Shown: positions 45,722 through 54,312 of the stretch, in pieces
How the letters are laid out: every line of letters begins with the position of its first letter
How positions within the stretch are numbered: position 1 is the stretch's first letter
Source: Pseudomonas sp. GV071
Lineage (GTDB): Bacteria > Pseudomonadota > Gammaproteobacteria > Pseudomonadales > Pseudomonadaceae
NCBI RefSeq assembly: GCF_003050835.1
Contig: NZ_QAOJ01000010.1
Coordinates: 124,001 to 188,000, forward strand
Direction: 5' to 3'
Length of the DNA: 64,000 bases
The notes under the pieces: generated by a model
What the model saw: the letters and a program-made list of their open reading frames with translations, nothing else
The model's database searches: none
What the model was told of the DNA's origin: nothing
Position numbers and translations under genes: made by a program

Positions 45722-45850
45722 TTCACCATGACTGAAGCGGTCGTGTGAGTACTCCTACGGCGAAAGTGCCAGCGCCTGCTTCACCCGTGTGCTCCCCGGG
45801 CAAACAATCAAGGCGTCTGATTTCCATGTTTGACTATGGCAGGGAGCGCC

Positions 45851-46359
45851 ATGATGAACACCCCAAGGAACCCATCGACTACCCTCGAATTTCCAAGCGC
45901 TGGTTTCAGCCTGATAGAGGTGCTGGTCACCACCTGGCTGATTGGTGTCGGCATGCTCGGTATGGCTGCATTACAGAGCCGTGCCATCGCCAACGGCGAC
46001 GACCACCTGCAGCGCAGTACGGCGGCCATGCTTGTCAATGACCTGCTCGCGCCACCCCCGCCGAATGGTCCACCTACCTGCAGGCCGCTCCTCCGCCGGT
46101 AGCAACCGCTTCTCCCTGTCCACGTCCGCCCAGCCAACCTGCCGCCCAACTCGCTTGCTGGTATGCCGAGCTCGCCCTGCTGCTGCCTGGCAGCCAGGCG
46201 CTGCCCAGTGGTGCGAGCTATGTATGCCGCTCTCCCAGCCCAGGCGTGTGCGCCAGTAACGGCAGTGGCATCGAAATTCACGTGGCCTGGCACGCTCGGC
46301 AGGGCGAATGCTCGCGCGGTAACGCGCCTTGCCACGTGCGCGTTCGCAGCGAAATCTAG
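45851..46359 (+). pseudogene. pilV: Minor pilin PilV, broken by a -1 frameshift
   Basis: The first part, from the ATG at 45851 (GGGAG upstream), encodes a normal prepilin start: AGFSLIEVLVTTWLIGVGML. After LVNDLLA (46049) the frame runs to a stop at 46100-46102. From 46060 a second frame, offset by -1, is open to a TAG at 46357-46359 and encodes PAEWSTYLQAA through to CHVRVRSEI, a typical PilV C-terminal half with paired cysteines. The junction contains a run of five C at 46055-46059. One missing base in this run would explain it. It may be a real mutation, a phase-variable site or a sequencing error. As written, only an 83-residue truncated product is made. Confidence 0.85.
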
Positions 46360-46371
46360 GGAGCGCTCGCC

Positions 46372-47145
46372 ATGCAAAAACCACAACGTGGGGTGTCGTT
46401 GGTTGAACTGATGGTGGCCTTGGTCATTGGCGCCTTTCTGATTCTGGTGGTGATCCGGATCGTCCTCGATAACCAGCTGAGCTATCTGTTCCAGCGGGCC
46501 CAGGCCGACAACCAGAGCAATGCCCGTTTCACCCTCACCTGGCTAGACCAGCAACTGCTCAAAACCGGTTTCAAACGCCGTCCGGATCAAACCCTGGAGG
46601 CCGCGTTCCCAGCACTCAGCGAAGCGCAAAGCGGCGTGAACGGCTGCGCCTTTGCCGCCGGCCAGGTAATCAAATCCCTGCAAGGCAAAGCTCTGTGCCT
46701 GCGCTACCAACCTAGCGACCGCCTGGATGTGGACTGCCTCGGCAATCGCCGGCCCGCGAACACCGCAGCCCTCGCACGCCCCTATAGCGAGCCACCGGAA
46801 GCCTTCGTCGAGAAGCTCTCGCTGACGACCAACCAGCAACTGTTATGCACCAGCAAAGACGGTGCCGCCACGCTCGTCGAGGGGGTTGCCGAGCTGCGCT
46901 TTGACTTCGGCGTGGGCCTGGCCGGATCACCCCAGGTGATCGCCTACACCGATGCTCCAGCCAGTGGCGATTACATCCGCAGCGTGCGTTATGCCGCGCT
47001 ACTGAGTACGCCACTACCACCACGCGCGGTGGCTGCAAGCTCGCGCGCCTGGAGCCGCTGGCATGATGATGCGCGACGCCCGGCGCCCGACCGGCTGTAT
47101 CAGATGATCAGAAGCACCGTCACCCTGCGAAACCTCATGCCATGA
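46372..47145 (+). CDS. pilW: Minor pilin PilW
   Basis: A 257-residue prepilin with cleavage site QRG/VSLVELMVALVIGAFLI, Glu5 present, and a long pilin body with cysteines as in PilW. It belongs to the minor pilin set that caps the pilus tip. The ATG at 46372 follows AGGGAGCGCTCGCC. Its stop codon overlaps the start of pilX (ATGA), so the two are translationally coupled. Confidence 0.9.
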   Translation: MQKPQRGVSLVELMVALVIGAFLILVVIRIVLDNQLSYLFQRAQADNQSNARFTLTWLDQQLLKTGFKRRPDQTLEAAFPALSEAQSGVNGCAFAAGQVIKSLQGKALCLRYQPSDRLDVDCLGNRRPANTAALARPYSEPPEAFVEKLSLTTNQQLLCTSKDGAATLVEGVAELRFDFGVGLAGSPQVIAYTDAPASGDYIRSVRYAALLSTPLPPRAVAASSRAWSRWHDDARRPAPDRLYQMIRSTVTLRNLMP

Positions 47146-47684
47146 GCCGCCACAGCCAACGCGGCAGCGTACTGCTCGTCACCCTGATCCTGCTGCTGGT
47201 GATTACCAGCCTGGCGGTTTCCAGCGTGCGCGATAGCGCACTGGAAACCCAGGTGATGGCCAGGGACCTGCAACAGCAGCGCCTGTTCAACGCCGCCGAA
47301 GCGGGCCTGCGCGATGCGGAGCGGCGCATCGCCCTGGCCCTCGACCCCCTGCCCAGTTGCGGTTCGCCGCCCTGCGTGCAAGGTGTGGCCAGCAACACTG
47401 TCCTGGATTTTTCCAAGGCCACGCCCTACCCGGACCTGCGCGAGGGCAGCGCCCTGCTACCCAGCGTGCGCTGGTACATCCGCCTGGTGCCGACCGCACC
47501 GGCACAAGCTGCCAACCCTCGCTACGGCGACGCCGCCAAGCTCGCTGGCACCTATTACTACGAGGTCAGCAGCCAGGCCTTTATCGCCACGCTGGCGCCC
47601 TCCAACCTTAACGGCAACTGTTCCGCTGCTGTGGTGTGCTTGCGCTCGGTGGTAGCGCGCACTTTTCTGGATCGGCAGCCATGA
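47142..47684 (+). CDS. pilX: Minor pilin PilX
   Basis: A 180-residue prepilin-like protein: QRG/SVLLVTLILLLVITSLAVS, lacking Glu5, followed by RDSALETQVMARDLQQQRLFNAAEAGLRDAE, the PilX/GspK-type N-terminal region. It takes part in the tip complex with PilV, PilW and PilY1. It overlaps pilW and pilY1 by 4 nt at each end (ATGA both times). Confidence 0.9.
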   Translation: MSRHSQRGSVLLVTLILLLVITSLAVSSVRDSALETQVMARDLQQQRLFNAAEAGLRDAERRIALALDPLPSCGSPPCVQGVASNTVLDFSKATPYPDLREGSALLPSVRWYIRLVPTAPAQAANPRYGDAAKLAGTYYYEVSSQAFIATLAPSNLNGNCSAAVVCLRSVVARTFLDRQP

Positions 47685-49699
47685 ACGTCTGCCCGTGGAT
47701 GTTCCTGATCGCGCTGAGCCTGGCTATGCCTGAACTGGCCGCTGCGGACAACGCTTCCTTCCCGGCCACTTTATGCACTCCCAGTAGCGAAAACTCCCCC
47801 GCGCCAACCGTCGCCGGTGAGCATCCCGACACCCGCTACCGTACGCGTTTTTCCGCCGATGGCTGGACGGGCGAGCTGAGCAAAGAGCGCTGGTCGAGCG
47901 AGGGCAAAACGCGGGTGTTGTGGACTACCCGCGGGCAATTGGCTACCCAGCGCCAGACTCTGCTCCCCGGCACCGACGGCAGCCTCAAGCCATTCACTTG
48001 GGCTAACCTGAACCCACAGCAACAGGCCGCGCTCAACCGCAACGCCGCCGGCGCCGAAGATGGCTACGGACCGGCGCGGGTGAGCCTGCTACGGGGCGAC
48101 GGCTGCAGCCAATTGGATGGTTGCGCGACGCTACGCCCATCGCTGCCGCCGCTCGGCGATATCGTCAACAGCCTGCCGCTCGTTGTCAGCGCGCCCAACC
48201 GCCGGGCCGCGCTTATGGAACGGTACGACGGTCCGCCAGGCGCCTACTCCGCATTCATGGCCAAGCCGCGACGCCCGCAGGTTTATGTGGGCGCCAACGA
48301 CGGCATGCTGCATGGCTTCGATGCCGCTACCGGCGAAGAGCGCCTGGCGCTTATCCCATCGGCGCTGCTCGCCGATCTGCCCTCCCTGACCGCTGCCGAT
48401 TACGGCCAAGGATCGGCCAACCCGCACCGTTCTTTTGTCGACGGCGCCCTGCTGGCGCAAGATGTCTATTTCGCCGATGCCTGGCATACCGTGCTGCTGG
48501 TCAGCTTGGGTGCCGGCGCTCGCGGCATGCTGGCGCTGGACGTCAGCGACCCGCTACATGTGCGTGTGCTCTGGGAGCTGCACGCCACGCCTGAGAATGA
48601 CCTCGGCCACCTGTTCGGCACGCCAAGTATCGCCCGCTTGCATACCGGTCAGTGGGCAGTGCTGTTGGGCAATGGTGTCGCGCCGGTGGGCAACAGCGCC
48701 GCCTTGCTACTGGTGGACGTGCAGACCGGAGCGCTGATCAAACGCCTGGCGACACCGCGAGCCGCCTCCGGGTTGGCCATGCCACTGGTGACCGACACCA
48801 ATGGCGATGGCAACGCCGACTACGCCTATGCCGGCGACAGCCTGGGCAACCTGTGGCGCTTCGACCTGTTTGAGCCGAACCCGGGCAGTCTGACCACGGC
48901 AACGCCACCGACCACAGCTGGCGTCGAGCACTTTCGCCTGTCGTTTGGTGGCTACCCCCTGTTCAGTACGCCGAACTCACCGGCACAACCCATCAGCCTG
49001 GCGCCCGAGATCGTCAGACACCCTACCGAGAACGGCTATCTGCTGCTGGTCGGCAGCGGGCAGAACGTGCGCACCACATACCCTGAAAGTCGTGCCCGAC
49101 AAAGTCTGTACGGCATCTGGGACCGCTTCACCCAGGGTCAGAACACCCAGACCGTCGACACGGTAAGCAGCGATGCATTGCAGCAGCAACACTTGCAGAA
49201 CGCCGGCACCATCACGGTCGGTGGCGAGGAGCAGGAGCGCCTCACGCTCAGCCGCGAACCGATTGATTGGAGCGCTTCCAAAGGCAAGCTGGGCTGGTTC
49301 ATCGACCTGCGCGCGGCAACCGCCAGCGCCGCAGCCGAGCGCTTACTGGAAACTCCGCAAATGCTGGGTGAGCTGCTGGTGGTGCGCACCCGCCGCCCCC
49401 GCAACGAACCGTGCCAAAGCGATGCCGAGCAGCGTTTGTATGTGCTCGACCCAACCCTGGGTAGCCGCCCGCTGTTCGCCGTATTCGATGTCAACGGTGA
49501 CGGTCGCGTCGACGACAAAGACAGTGACAACGGAGCGCCGCCCTTCAGCCTCGTAGCTCCTACCACACTTCAGATAGTCGTCGATCCGCAGCGCGGCATG
49601 CCCTGCCTGCTTGGCAGCGTCAACTGCGCACCGCTGGCCAGCGGCCCGCGCGCCAATGGCCGGCAAAGTTGGAAGGTGGTGACCGATGTCTCACCCTGA
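47681..49699 (+). CDS. pilY1: Short PilY1-type tip protein (beta-propeller domain only)
   Basis: A 672-residue exported protein: a signal peptide (MNVCPWMFLIALSLAMPELAAA), then a region of about 100 residues, then the PilY1 C-terminal beta-propeller beginning near LGDIVNSLPLVVSAPN and RPQVYVGANDGMLHGFDA. A calcium-type loop DTNGDGNADY lies near 371 and a second, DVNGDGRVDDKD, near 603. P. aeruginosa PilY1 has about 1160 residues with an N-terminal von Willebrand A adhesin/sensor domain, which is missing here. It starts inside the pilX stop codon and its end overlaps pilE by 14 nt. Confidence 0.88.
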   Translation: MNVCPWMFLIALSLAMPELAAADNASFPATLCTPSSENSPAPTVAGEHPDTRYRTRFSADGWTGELSKERWSSEGKTRVLWTTRGQLATQRQTLLPGTDGSLKPFTWANLNPQQQAALNRNAAGAEDGYGPARVSLLRGDGCSQLDGCATLRPSLPPLGDIVNSLPLVVSAPNRRAALMERYDGPPGAYSAFMAKPRRPQVYVGANDGMLHGFDAATGEERLALIPSALLADLPSLTAADYGQGSANPHRSFVDGALLAQDVYFADAWHTVLLVSLGAGARGMLALDVSDPLHVRVLWELHATPENDLGHLFGTPSIARLHTGQWAVLLGNGVAPVGNSAALLLVDVQTGALIKRLATPRAASGLAMPLVTDTNGDGNADYAYAGDSLGNLWRFDLFEPNPGSLTTATPPTTAGVEHFRLSFGGYPLFSTPNSPAQPISLAPEIVRHPTENGYLLLVGSGQNVRTTYPESRARQSLYGIWDRFTQGQNTQTVDTVSSDALQQQHLQNAGTITVGGEEQERLTLSREPIDWSASKGKLGWFIDLRAATASAAAERLLETPQMLGELLVVRTRRPRNEPCQSDAEQRLYVLDPTLGSRPLFAVFDVNGDGRVDDKDSDNGAPPFSLVAPTTLQIVVDPQRGMPCLLGSVNCAPLASGPRANGRQSWKVVTDVSP

Positions 49700-50123
49700 C
49701 CATCGCCTGCGCGGCTTCAGCCTGCTGGAATTGCTGGTGGTGTTGGCCATCGCCGGGGTGCTGTATGCCGTGGTGGCGCCGACCTATCGGCAGTTCGTGC
49801 TGCGCGCCAACCGCACCGAGGCGCAGGCCTTGCTCCTCGATGCAGCCGCCCGCCAAGCGCGTTACCACGCGCAGCATCAGGTCTTTATTACCGAGCAAAC
49901 GGCGATTGGCGAACTGCAGCTTCCCCACACCCAGGGCAGCGAAGTGCTCAGTGCCAACGGGCTGTACCGTCTGACCGTGGAGGACGGCGACGGCGGTTAC
50001 CGGCTGCTGGCCACCCCACTTGGCGCGCAACGCGCCGACAGCACCTGCGCCAGCCTGATGCTCAATGGCACTGGCACCACCGGCATCACCGGTAACGGCA
50101 GCCCGCGCGAGTGCTGGAAATAG
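49686..50123 (+). CDS. pilE: Minor pilin PilE
   Basis: A 145-residue prepilin with LRG/FSLLELLVVLAIAGVLYAVVAP, Glu5 present, and a short body with Cys pairs typical of PilE (DSTCASLMLNGTG and ECWK at the end). It is the last gene of the fimT-pilV-pilW-pilX-pilY1-pilE operon. Its start lies inside the end of pilY1. No terminator is visible right after it. Confidence 0.9.
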   Translation: MSHPDHRLRGFSLLELLVVLAIAGVLYAVVAPTYRQFVLRANRTEAQALLLDAAARQARYHAQHQVFITEQTAIGELQLPHTQGSEVLSANGLYRLTVEDGDGGYRLLATPLGAQRADSTCASLMLNGTGTTGITGNGSPRECWK

Positions 50124-50200
50124 CCGATCAACGCTAGACCACGCAGTGAGTCCGGCGCCCTGTGTGATGGCACTTCTTAGCCCGGAAAAATTAAAAAGCT

Positions 50201-50230
50201 GTTACATGGCCATCATTGCCCGCCTATAAT
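50201..50230 (+). promoter_or_regulatory. Candidate sigma-70 promoter for the lipoprotein operon
   Basis: GTTACA at 50201-50206, an 18-nt spacer and a perfect TATAAT at 50225-50230. It gives a leader of about 135 nt before the first ATG at 50371. Confidence 0.65.
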
Positions 50231-50370
50231 GCGCCGCCTCGCTATCGCGAATGGCTATTTAAGCTCCTCTTTTTATGATGAATTGGCAGGAAGCCAGCGC
50301 CCTCTGCCAATGGGTCACTCCAGCCCGACCGGCACCCGCGGCTATATTTTTCAGGGAAGAAAAACCTTCT

Positions 50371-51765
50371 ATGGCATTCCGCGCCCCCTCTCTGCTCGCG
50401 CTTTGCGCAGTCACGCTGTTGTCCGGCTGCTCCGCGTTTCGCAACTACGACTCCGAACTGGCGCAGACCAACCAGCAACTGGCGACCGGCAATGTCGACG
50501 CCGCCCTGACCCTGCTGGAAAAGAACAACAGCGGCGACGAAAAAGACCTGCTCTATTACTTCGAGAAAGGTGAATTGTTGCGCGCCAAGGGCGACCTCGG
50601 CGGCAGCCAGAACGCCTGGGGCCAGGCCGATCAGGTGGTGGGCCAGTGGGAAGATGCGGTGAAGCTCGACACCGACAAGTACCTGGCACAGTTCGGTAGT
50701 TTCCTGGTCAACGACAAGGTCCGTCGCTACGAAGGGTATGACTACGAGAAAGTCATGCTGACCACCCAGATGGCGTTGAACCTGCTGGCGGCCAACGATT
50801 TCGACGGTGCCCGCACCGCGATCAAGAAAACCCACGAACGCGAAGCGGTGATCGCCGAGCTGCGTGACAAGGAATACCTCAAGAGCGAGGAAGAGGCCGA
50901 GAAGGAAGGGGTCAAGACCCAGTACAAAGACCTGCAAGGCTATCCGGTCGCCAGCCTCGACGCGCCGGAAGTGGTCGGCCTGAAAAACAGCTACCAGAGT
51001 GCCTTCAGCCATTACCTGGCCGGCTACGTCTACGAAGCCCTGGGCGAAAAAGACCTCGCCGCGCCAGGCTATCGCACCGCCGCCGAGTTGCGCCCGAACA
51101 CGCCATTGCTGGAACAGGCGCTGGTCAACCTCGACAAGCCGGCCGCCGGTGATGAGAGCGACATTCTGATCGTGGTGCAAAGCGGCCTGGCGCCGGCCCG
51201 CGACTCGATCCGCATTCCGCTGCCACTGCCGATCTCCAACAACCTGGTGATCACCCCGCTGTCGTTCCCGGTGATCAAGCCGGATACGTCCACCGCTGCC
51301 TTCTCGCAGATTGGCGTGGACGGCCAGCAACTGGACCTCACCGCACTCAACAGCACCACCGCTATGTCCCGTCGCGCCCTGCGTGACGACATGCCGGGGA
51401 TCATCGTGCGCACCACCGTGCGCGCCATCACCAAAGGCGTGGCACAAAAGCAGATCAACGATGCCAACCCGCTGGTGGGCCTGGCTGTCGGTATCGGCTC
51501 GGCCGTCCTTGAAGGCGCCGACACCCGCACCTGGCGCACCCTGCCGGACACCACGCAAGTGGTGCGTCTGCGTCTGAAGAAAGGCGAGCACCAGGTGTCG
51601 CTGCCCAGCAGCGTCGGCGGCTCGCTGGTGAAGATCAACGTCGAGCAGCGCTACCAGGTGTTCAGCCTGCGCGCCGTGGGCAATCAGGTATTTGCCAGCG
51701 GCAACGCCGCCCAGGTGCAGTCGAGCATCAGCCCGACCGCCGTGGCCAGCATCAAACAACCTTAA
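50371..51765 (+). CDS. COG3014-type outer-membrane lipoprotein
   Basis: A 464-residue predicted lipoprotein. The lipobox LLSGC places the lipidated cysteine at residue 20, and Ser follows it, which favours outer-membrane sorting. The next 250 residues are helical and repeat-like (TNQQLATGNVDAALTLLEKN, then GEKDLAAPGYRTAAELRPNT), resembling tetratricopeptide repeats. The C-terminal half is beta-rich. This pattern fits the uncharacterised COG3014 family. It starts a four-gene set with ycfL, lpoB and a CsgG-like gene. Function unknown. The ATG at 50371 has AGGGAAG about 14 nt upstream. Confidence 0.82.
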   Translation: MAFRAPSLLALCAVTLLSGCSAFRNYDSELAQTNQQLATGNVDAALTLLEKNNSGDEKDLLYYFEKGELLRAKGDLGGSQNAWGQADQVVGQWEDAVKLDTDKYLAQFGSFLVNDKVRRYEGYDYEKVMLTTQMALNLLAANDFDGARTAIKKTHEREAVIAELRDKEYLKSEEEAEKEGVKTQYKDLQGYPVASLDAPEVVGLKNSYQSAFSHYLAGYVYEALGEKDLAAPGYRTAAELRPNTPLLEQALVNLDKPAAGDESDILIVVQSGLAPARDSIRIPLPLPISNNLVITPLSFPVIKPDTSTAAFSQIGVDGQQLDLTALNSTTAMSRRALRDDMPGIIVRTTVRAITKGVAQKQINDANPLVGLAVGIGSAVLEGADTRTWRTLPDTTQVVRLRLKKGEHQVSLPSSVGGSLVKINVEQRYQVFSLRAVGNQVFASGNAAQVQSSISPTAVASIKQP

Positions 51766-51780
51766 GTACGGAGTCTTTGC

Positions 51781-52155
51781 ATGCGCTTGAAACTGATCGC
51801 CGTTGCCGCCCTGGCCTTGCTGGCCGCCGGCTGCGCCACCCCACCGCCACCGGAGCCGGGCTCCTCGGCGAGCAAGGTGGTGGCCATGGGCAAACTGAAA
51901 AACATCGTGGTCGGCTCCATGCGCGTCGCCCGTGAAAACGGTTTCAAAACTGTCAACGTTCAGCTGAGCAACACCAGCTACAGCAACCAGACGTTCTATT
52001 ACCGCTTCGCCTGGATCGGCGCTGAAGGCTTCCCGGTCGGTGGTGAGGAAGTGTGGAAGAGCCAGTTGATGTACGGCGAGCAGGTCAGTTTTATTCAAGC
52101 CATCGCCCCGACCGCACAAGCGGTGGATTTCCGCCTGGAAATCAAAACGCCGTAA
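51781..52155 (+). CDS. YcfL family lipoprotein
   Basis: A 124-residue lipoprotein: lipobox LAAGC (Cys18), a proline-rich linker (PPPPEPG), then a single beta-sandwich-like domain (VNVQLSNTSYSNQTFYYRFAW) typical of YcfL/DUF1425. In E. coli ycfL lies directly before lpoB (ycfM), as here. The role is unknown; the pairing suggests a function in peptidoglycan synthesis at the outer membrane. It begins 15 nt after the previous stop. Confidence 0.88.
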   Translation: MRLKLIAVAALALLAAGCATPPPPEPGSSASKVVAMGKLKNIVVGSMRVARENGFKTVNVQLSNTSYSNQTFYYRFAWIGAEGFPVGGEEVWKSQLMYGEQVSFIQAIAPTAQAVDFRLEIKTP

Positions 52156-52191
52156 GCCTGTCCCCTATTTGCCGTTTCAGAGAGCCTTGCC

Positions 52192-52779
52192 ATGTTTGTA
52201 CGTTTTTCCTTGATCGCCGCCATCGCCCTGCTGGCCAGCGGCTGCGCCAACACCTCGCCCACCCTGGGCAGCAAGAACATCAGCTACGGCGACACCAAAG
52301 CGGTGGAAACCGTGACCAACGAGTTCGGTTCCACCGACCTGCAGATGATCGCCGAAACCATGACCCGCTCCCTGGCCCAGTCCGGCGTACTACAAGGCCG
52401 CCCGGTGGTGCAGGTGTACGACGTGAAGAACAAGACCAGCGAGTACATCGATACCCGCGAAATCACCACCAGCATCAAGACCCAACTGATGAAGACCGGC
52501 ACCGCCCGCTTCGCCAGCGACAACACCGAGATGCAGAGCCAGGTTGACCAGCTCAAGCTGCAGAACCAGAGCGGCATGTACAAGAAGAGCACAGTGGCCA
52601 AGACCGGCAACATGATCGCTGCCAAGTACCGCCTGGAGGGGTCGATCAGCTCGATCGTCAAGCGCAGCAGTGATTACAAGGACGTCTTCTACAAATTCAG
52701 CCTGCAGTTGGTCGATGTTGAAAGCGGCCTGGCCGAGTGGATGGACGAAAAAGAAATCCGCAAAACCACGGAGCGTTAA
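52192..52779 (+). CDS. lpoB: LpoB-type penicillin-binding protein activator
   Basis: A 195-residue lipoprotein with lipobox LASGC (Cys18) and the LpoB/TolB-N-like domain: GSTDLQMIAETMTRSLAQSG, VVQVYDVKNKTSEYIDTREI and the C-terminal FSLQLVDVESGLAEWMDEKE. In E. coli LpoB reaches from the outer membrane to activate PBP1b. P. aeruginosa uses the unrelated LpoP for PBP1b, so the target here is uncertain. The gene lies between ycfL and a CsgG/LpoB-like gene, close enough for one operon. Confidence 0.88.
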   Translation: MFVRFSLIAAIALLASGCANTSPTLGSKNISYGDTKAVETVTNEFGSTDLQMIAETMTRSLAQSGVLQGRPVVQVYDVKNKTSEYIDTREITTSIKTQLMKTGTARFASDNTEMQSQVDQLKLQNQSGMYKKSTVAKTGNMIAAKYRLEGSISSIVKRSSDYKDVFYKFSLQLVDVESGLAEWMDEKEIRKTTER

Positions 52780-52782
52780 TCG

Positions 52783-53526
52783 ATGCGTGTATGGATTGGC
52801 ATGATTGCCCTGGCTTGCGCGTGCAGCGCGCAAGCGGCGCCGAAAGTCGCGGTAATCGACCTGGCCTATGAGCGGACGGTGGAGCAATACATCCACGTCG
52901 TTTCCGCCCAGAGCGCCTACCGCGAGGGTTACTACAGCGCCAGCGGCGCCGCTAGCTACAGCGAGTTCGAAGCCGCCACAAGCTATATCGAGCAGACCGA
53001 ACTGCGCAACTTCACCGGCGACATCAAGGGTGAACTGCTGCGTACCGGCATGTTCCAGCTCGTGCAAGGCACGCCGTATACCGACTCGTACAAGGGCGAT
53101 GTGTATGACGTGATCAAGCGCATCAAGGCCGGCCACTTCAAAGGCGCCGACTACGTGCTGTTTGGCACTGTCTCGGACATCGACTTCACCCGCGATGTCA
53201 ATGAACTGGCCAATACCGACAGCTATTCGGCCGTGCTCGGCCTGACCTTGGTGGCCAACTTCAGCCTGATCAACACCAAGACCTATGAGATCACCTCGGC
53301 CTTCTCGGCGATGGGGGAAGGCCAGGACACCAAGCTGGTAAATGGCCGCGATATCAAGGTGGCGCTGAACCGTCCGCGCGTGGTGCGTGACGTGTCCAAA
53401 GCCTTGGGCGAAGACGTCGCCAACCAACTGAGCCAACAGCTCGGTGGCGCGGGTTACCAGCAGCAAGGGCAAGCGCCGTTGCGCAACAACCTGCCGCCGG
53501 ACACCGCGCCGCAGATTTTGCGCTGA
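52783..53526 (+). CDS. Exported CsgG/LpoB-like protein
   Basis: A 247-residue protein with a signal peptide ending CACSAQA and no good lipobox. The mature part starts KVAVIDLAYERTVEQYI and includes ELLRTGMFQLVQG and GADYVLFGTVSDI, the pattern of the CsgG/LpoB fold (the xxxAVxDF opening, then an acidic ADYVLxG strand). It is probably periplasmic. It could work with LpoB just upstream (4 nt gap), perhaps as an assembly partner. No curli genes are present. A terminator follows. Confidence 0.75.
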   Translation: MRVWIGMIALACACSAQAAPKVAVIDLAYERTVEQYIHVVSAQSAYREGYYSASGAASYSEFEAATSYIEQTELRNFTGDIKGELLRTGMFQLVQGTPYTDSYKGDVYDVIKRIKAGHFKGADYVLFGTVSDIDFTRDVNELANTDSYSAVLGLTLVANFSLINTKTYEITSAFSAMGEGQDTKLVNGRDIKVALNRPRVVRDVSKALGEDVANQLSQQLGGAGYQQQGQAPLRNNLPPDTAPQILR

Positions 53527-53542
53527 GTGCGTTGAGGTAACG

Positions 53543-53572
53543 AAAAGGCGGCCTGCGAAGGTCGCCTTTTTT
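53543..53572 (+). terminator. Intrinsic terminator of the lipoprotein operon
   Basis: AAAAGGCGGC-CTGCGAAG-GTCGCCTTTTTT: a GC stem with one mismatch followed by six T residues, 17 nt past the stop codon of the last gene. Confidence 0.88.
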
Positions 53573-53694
53573 ATGCCTTGCCGATCGCGCCCTGCGGCCA
53601 TGCCCGCCGAACTCTCCGGCAAATCCGCTACGGCTATGGCGCCGGCTGCTGCCTTTGCGGCAGGCTAGCGCTCTATCCCTGGAGCGCAGACCTG

Positions 53695-54165
53695 ATGACC
53701 GACCCGACCTTCGAACTCACCCCGGAGCTGAAACAGGCGGTCCAGGGCTTCTTCGAACGCATTCCGTTCAACCAGATGCTCGGCATTCGCATCGATGAGT
53801 TGTCCACTGAGCAGGTATTGATGTCGCTGCCCATGCAGCCAGGCCTGGTCGGCAACTTCGTCCACGGCATCCTGCATGGCGGGGTGATCTCGGCGCTACT
53901 GGACGTCACCGGCGGCGCAATGGCCTTGATCGGTGCCTTCGAGCGCCACCAGAACCTCAGCAGCAGCGAGCGCATGGCACGGCTGTCGAAGCTGGGTACC
54001 ATCGATTTGCGCGTGGATTATTTGCGCCCCGGGCGTGGCCAGCATTTCGTCGCCAAGGCGGTATTGCTGCGCTCCGGCAACAAAGTAGCGGTGGTACGCT
54101 CGGAACTGCATGCCGATGACGGCACTCTGGTGGCCGTCGGCACTGGCACCTATCTTTGTGGCTGA
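53695..54165 (+). CDS. YigI-like hotdog thioesterase
   Basis: A 156-residue hotdog-fold protein with VGNFVHGILHGGVISALLDVTGG, the 4HBT-family helix with HGG near 62-64, and a C-terminal strand set ending VAVGTGTYLCG. Length and layout match E. coli YigI, reported as a medium/long-chain acyl-CoA thioesterase. I chose the ATG at 53695; CCTGGAGCGCAGACCTG upstream supplies GGAG. It follows the terminator of the lipoprotein operon and is an independent unit. Confidence 0.88.
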   Translation: MTDPTFELTPELKQAVQGFFERIPFNQMLGIRIDELSTEQVLMSLPMQPGLVGNFVHGILHGGVISALLDVTGGAMALIGAFERHQNLSSSERMARLSKLGTIDLRVDYLRPGRGQHFVAKAVLLRSGNKVAVVRSELHADDGTLVAVGTGTYLCG

Positions 54166-54312
54166 TATGTTCAGCGAAGGCTCAAATACGGGCGCCGATG
54201 CCCGGCGAGCAAAAGCATAGCCTTCGCCGGCGCGGCCCTTTAAGATGCGCCAAAATGGCAATTAGCCACCACTGTGGGCCGTACCGCGTAACCTTTTGGG
54301 CTGGAGTTCGTG

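Noticed and set aside
46049..46060. Programmed -1 frameshift in pilV
   Set aside because: The site reads GCG CCA CCC CCG in the zero frame, which is not a standard X XXY YYZ slippery heptamer, and there is no obvious stimulatory hairpin. A single-base deletion or sequencing error is simpler.
45209..50123. Type II secretion pseudopilin cluster
   Set aside because: Gene order fimT-pilV-pilW-pilX-pilY1-pilE and the PilY1 propeller identify type IV pilus minor pilins; no gsp genes are present.
50242..52119. 625-codon open frame antisense to the COG3014 lipoprotein and ycfL
   Set aside because: It spans two real genes and their junction on the other strand; no start signal or motif. The forward genes have signal peptides and lipoboxes.
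52783..53526. Curli secretion channel CsgG
   Set aside because: Only fold-level resemblance; no lipobox, no curli subunit genes, and LpoB-type context fits better.
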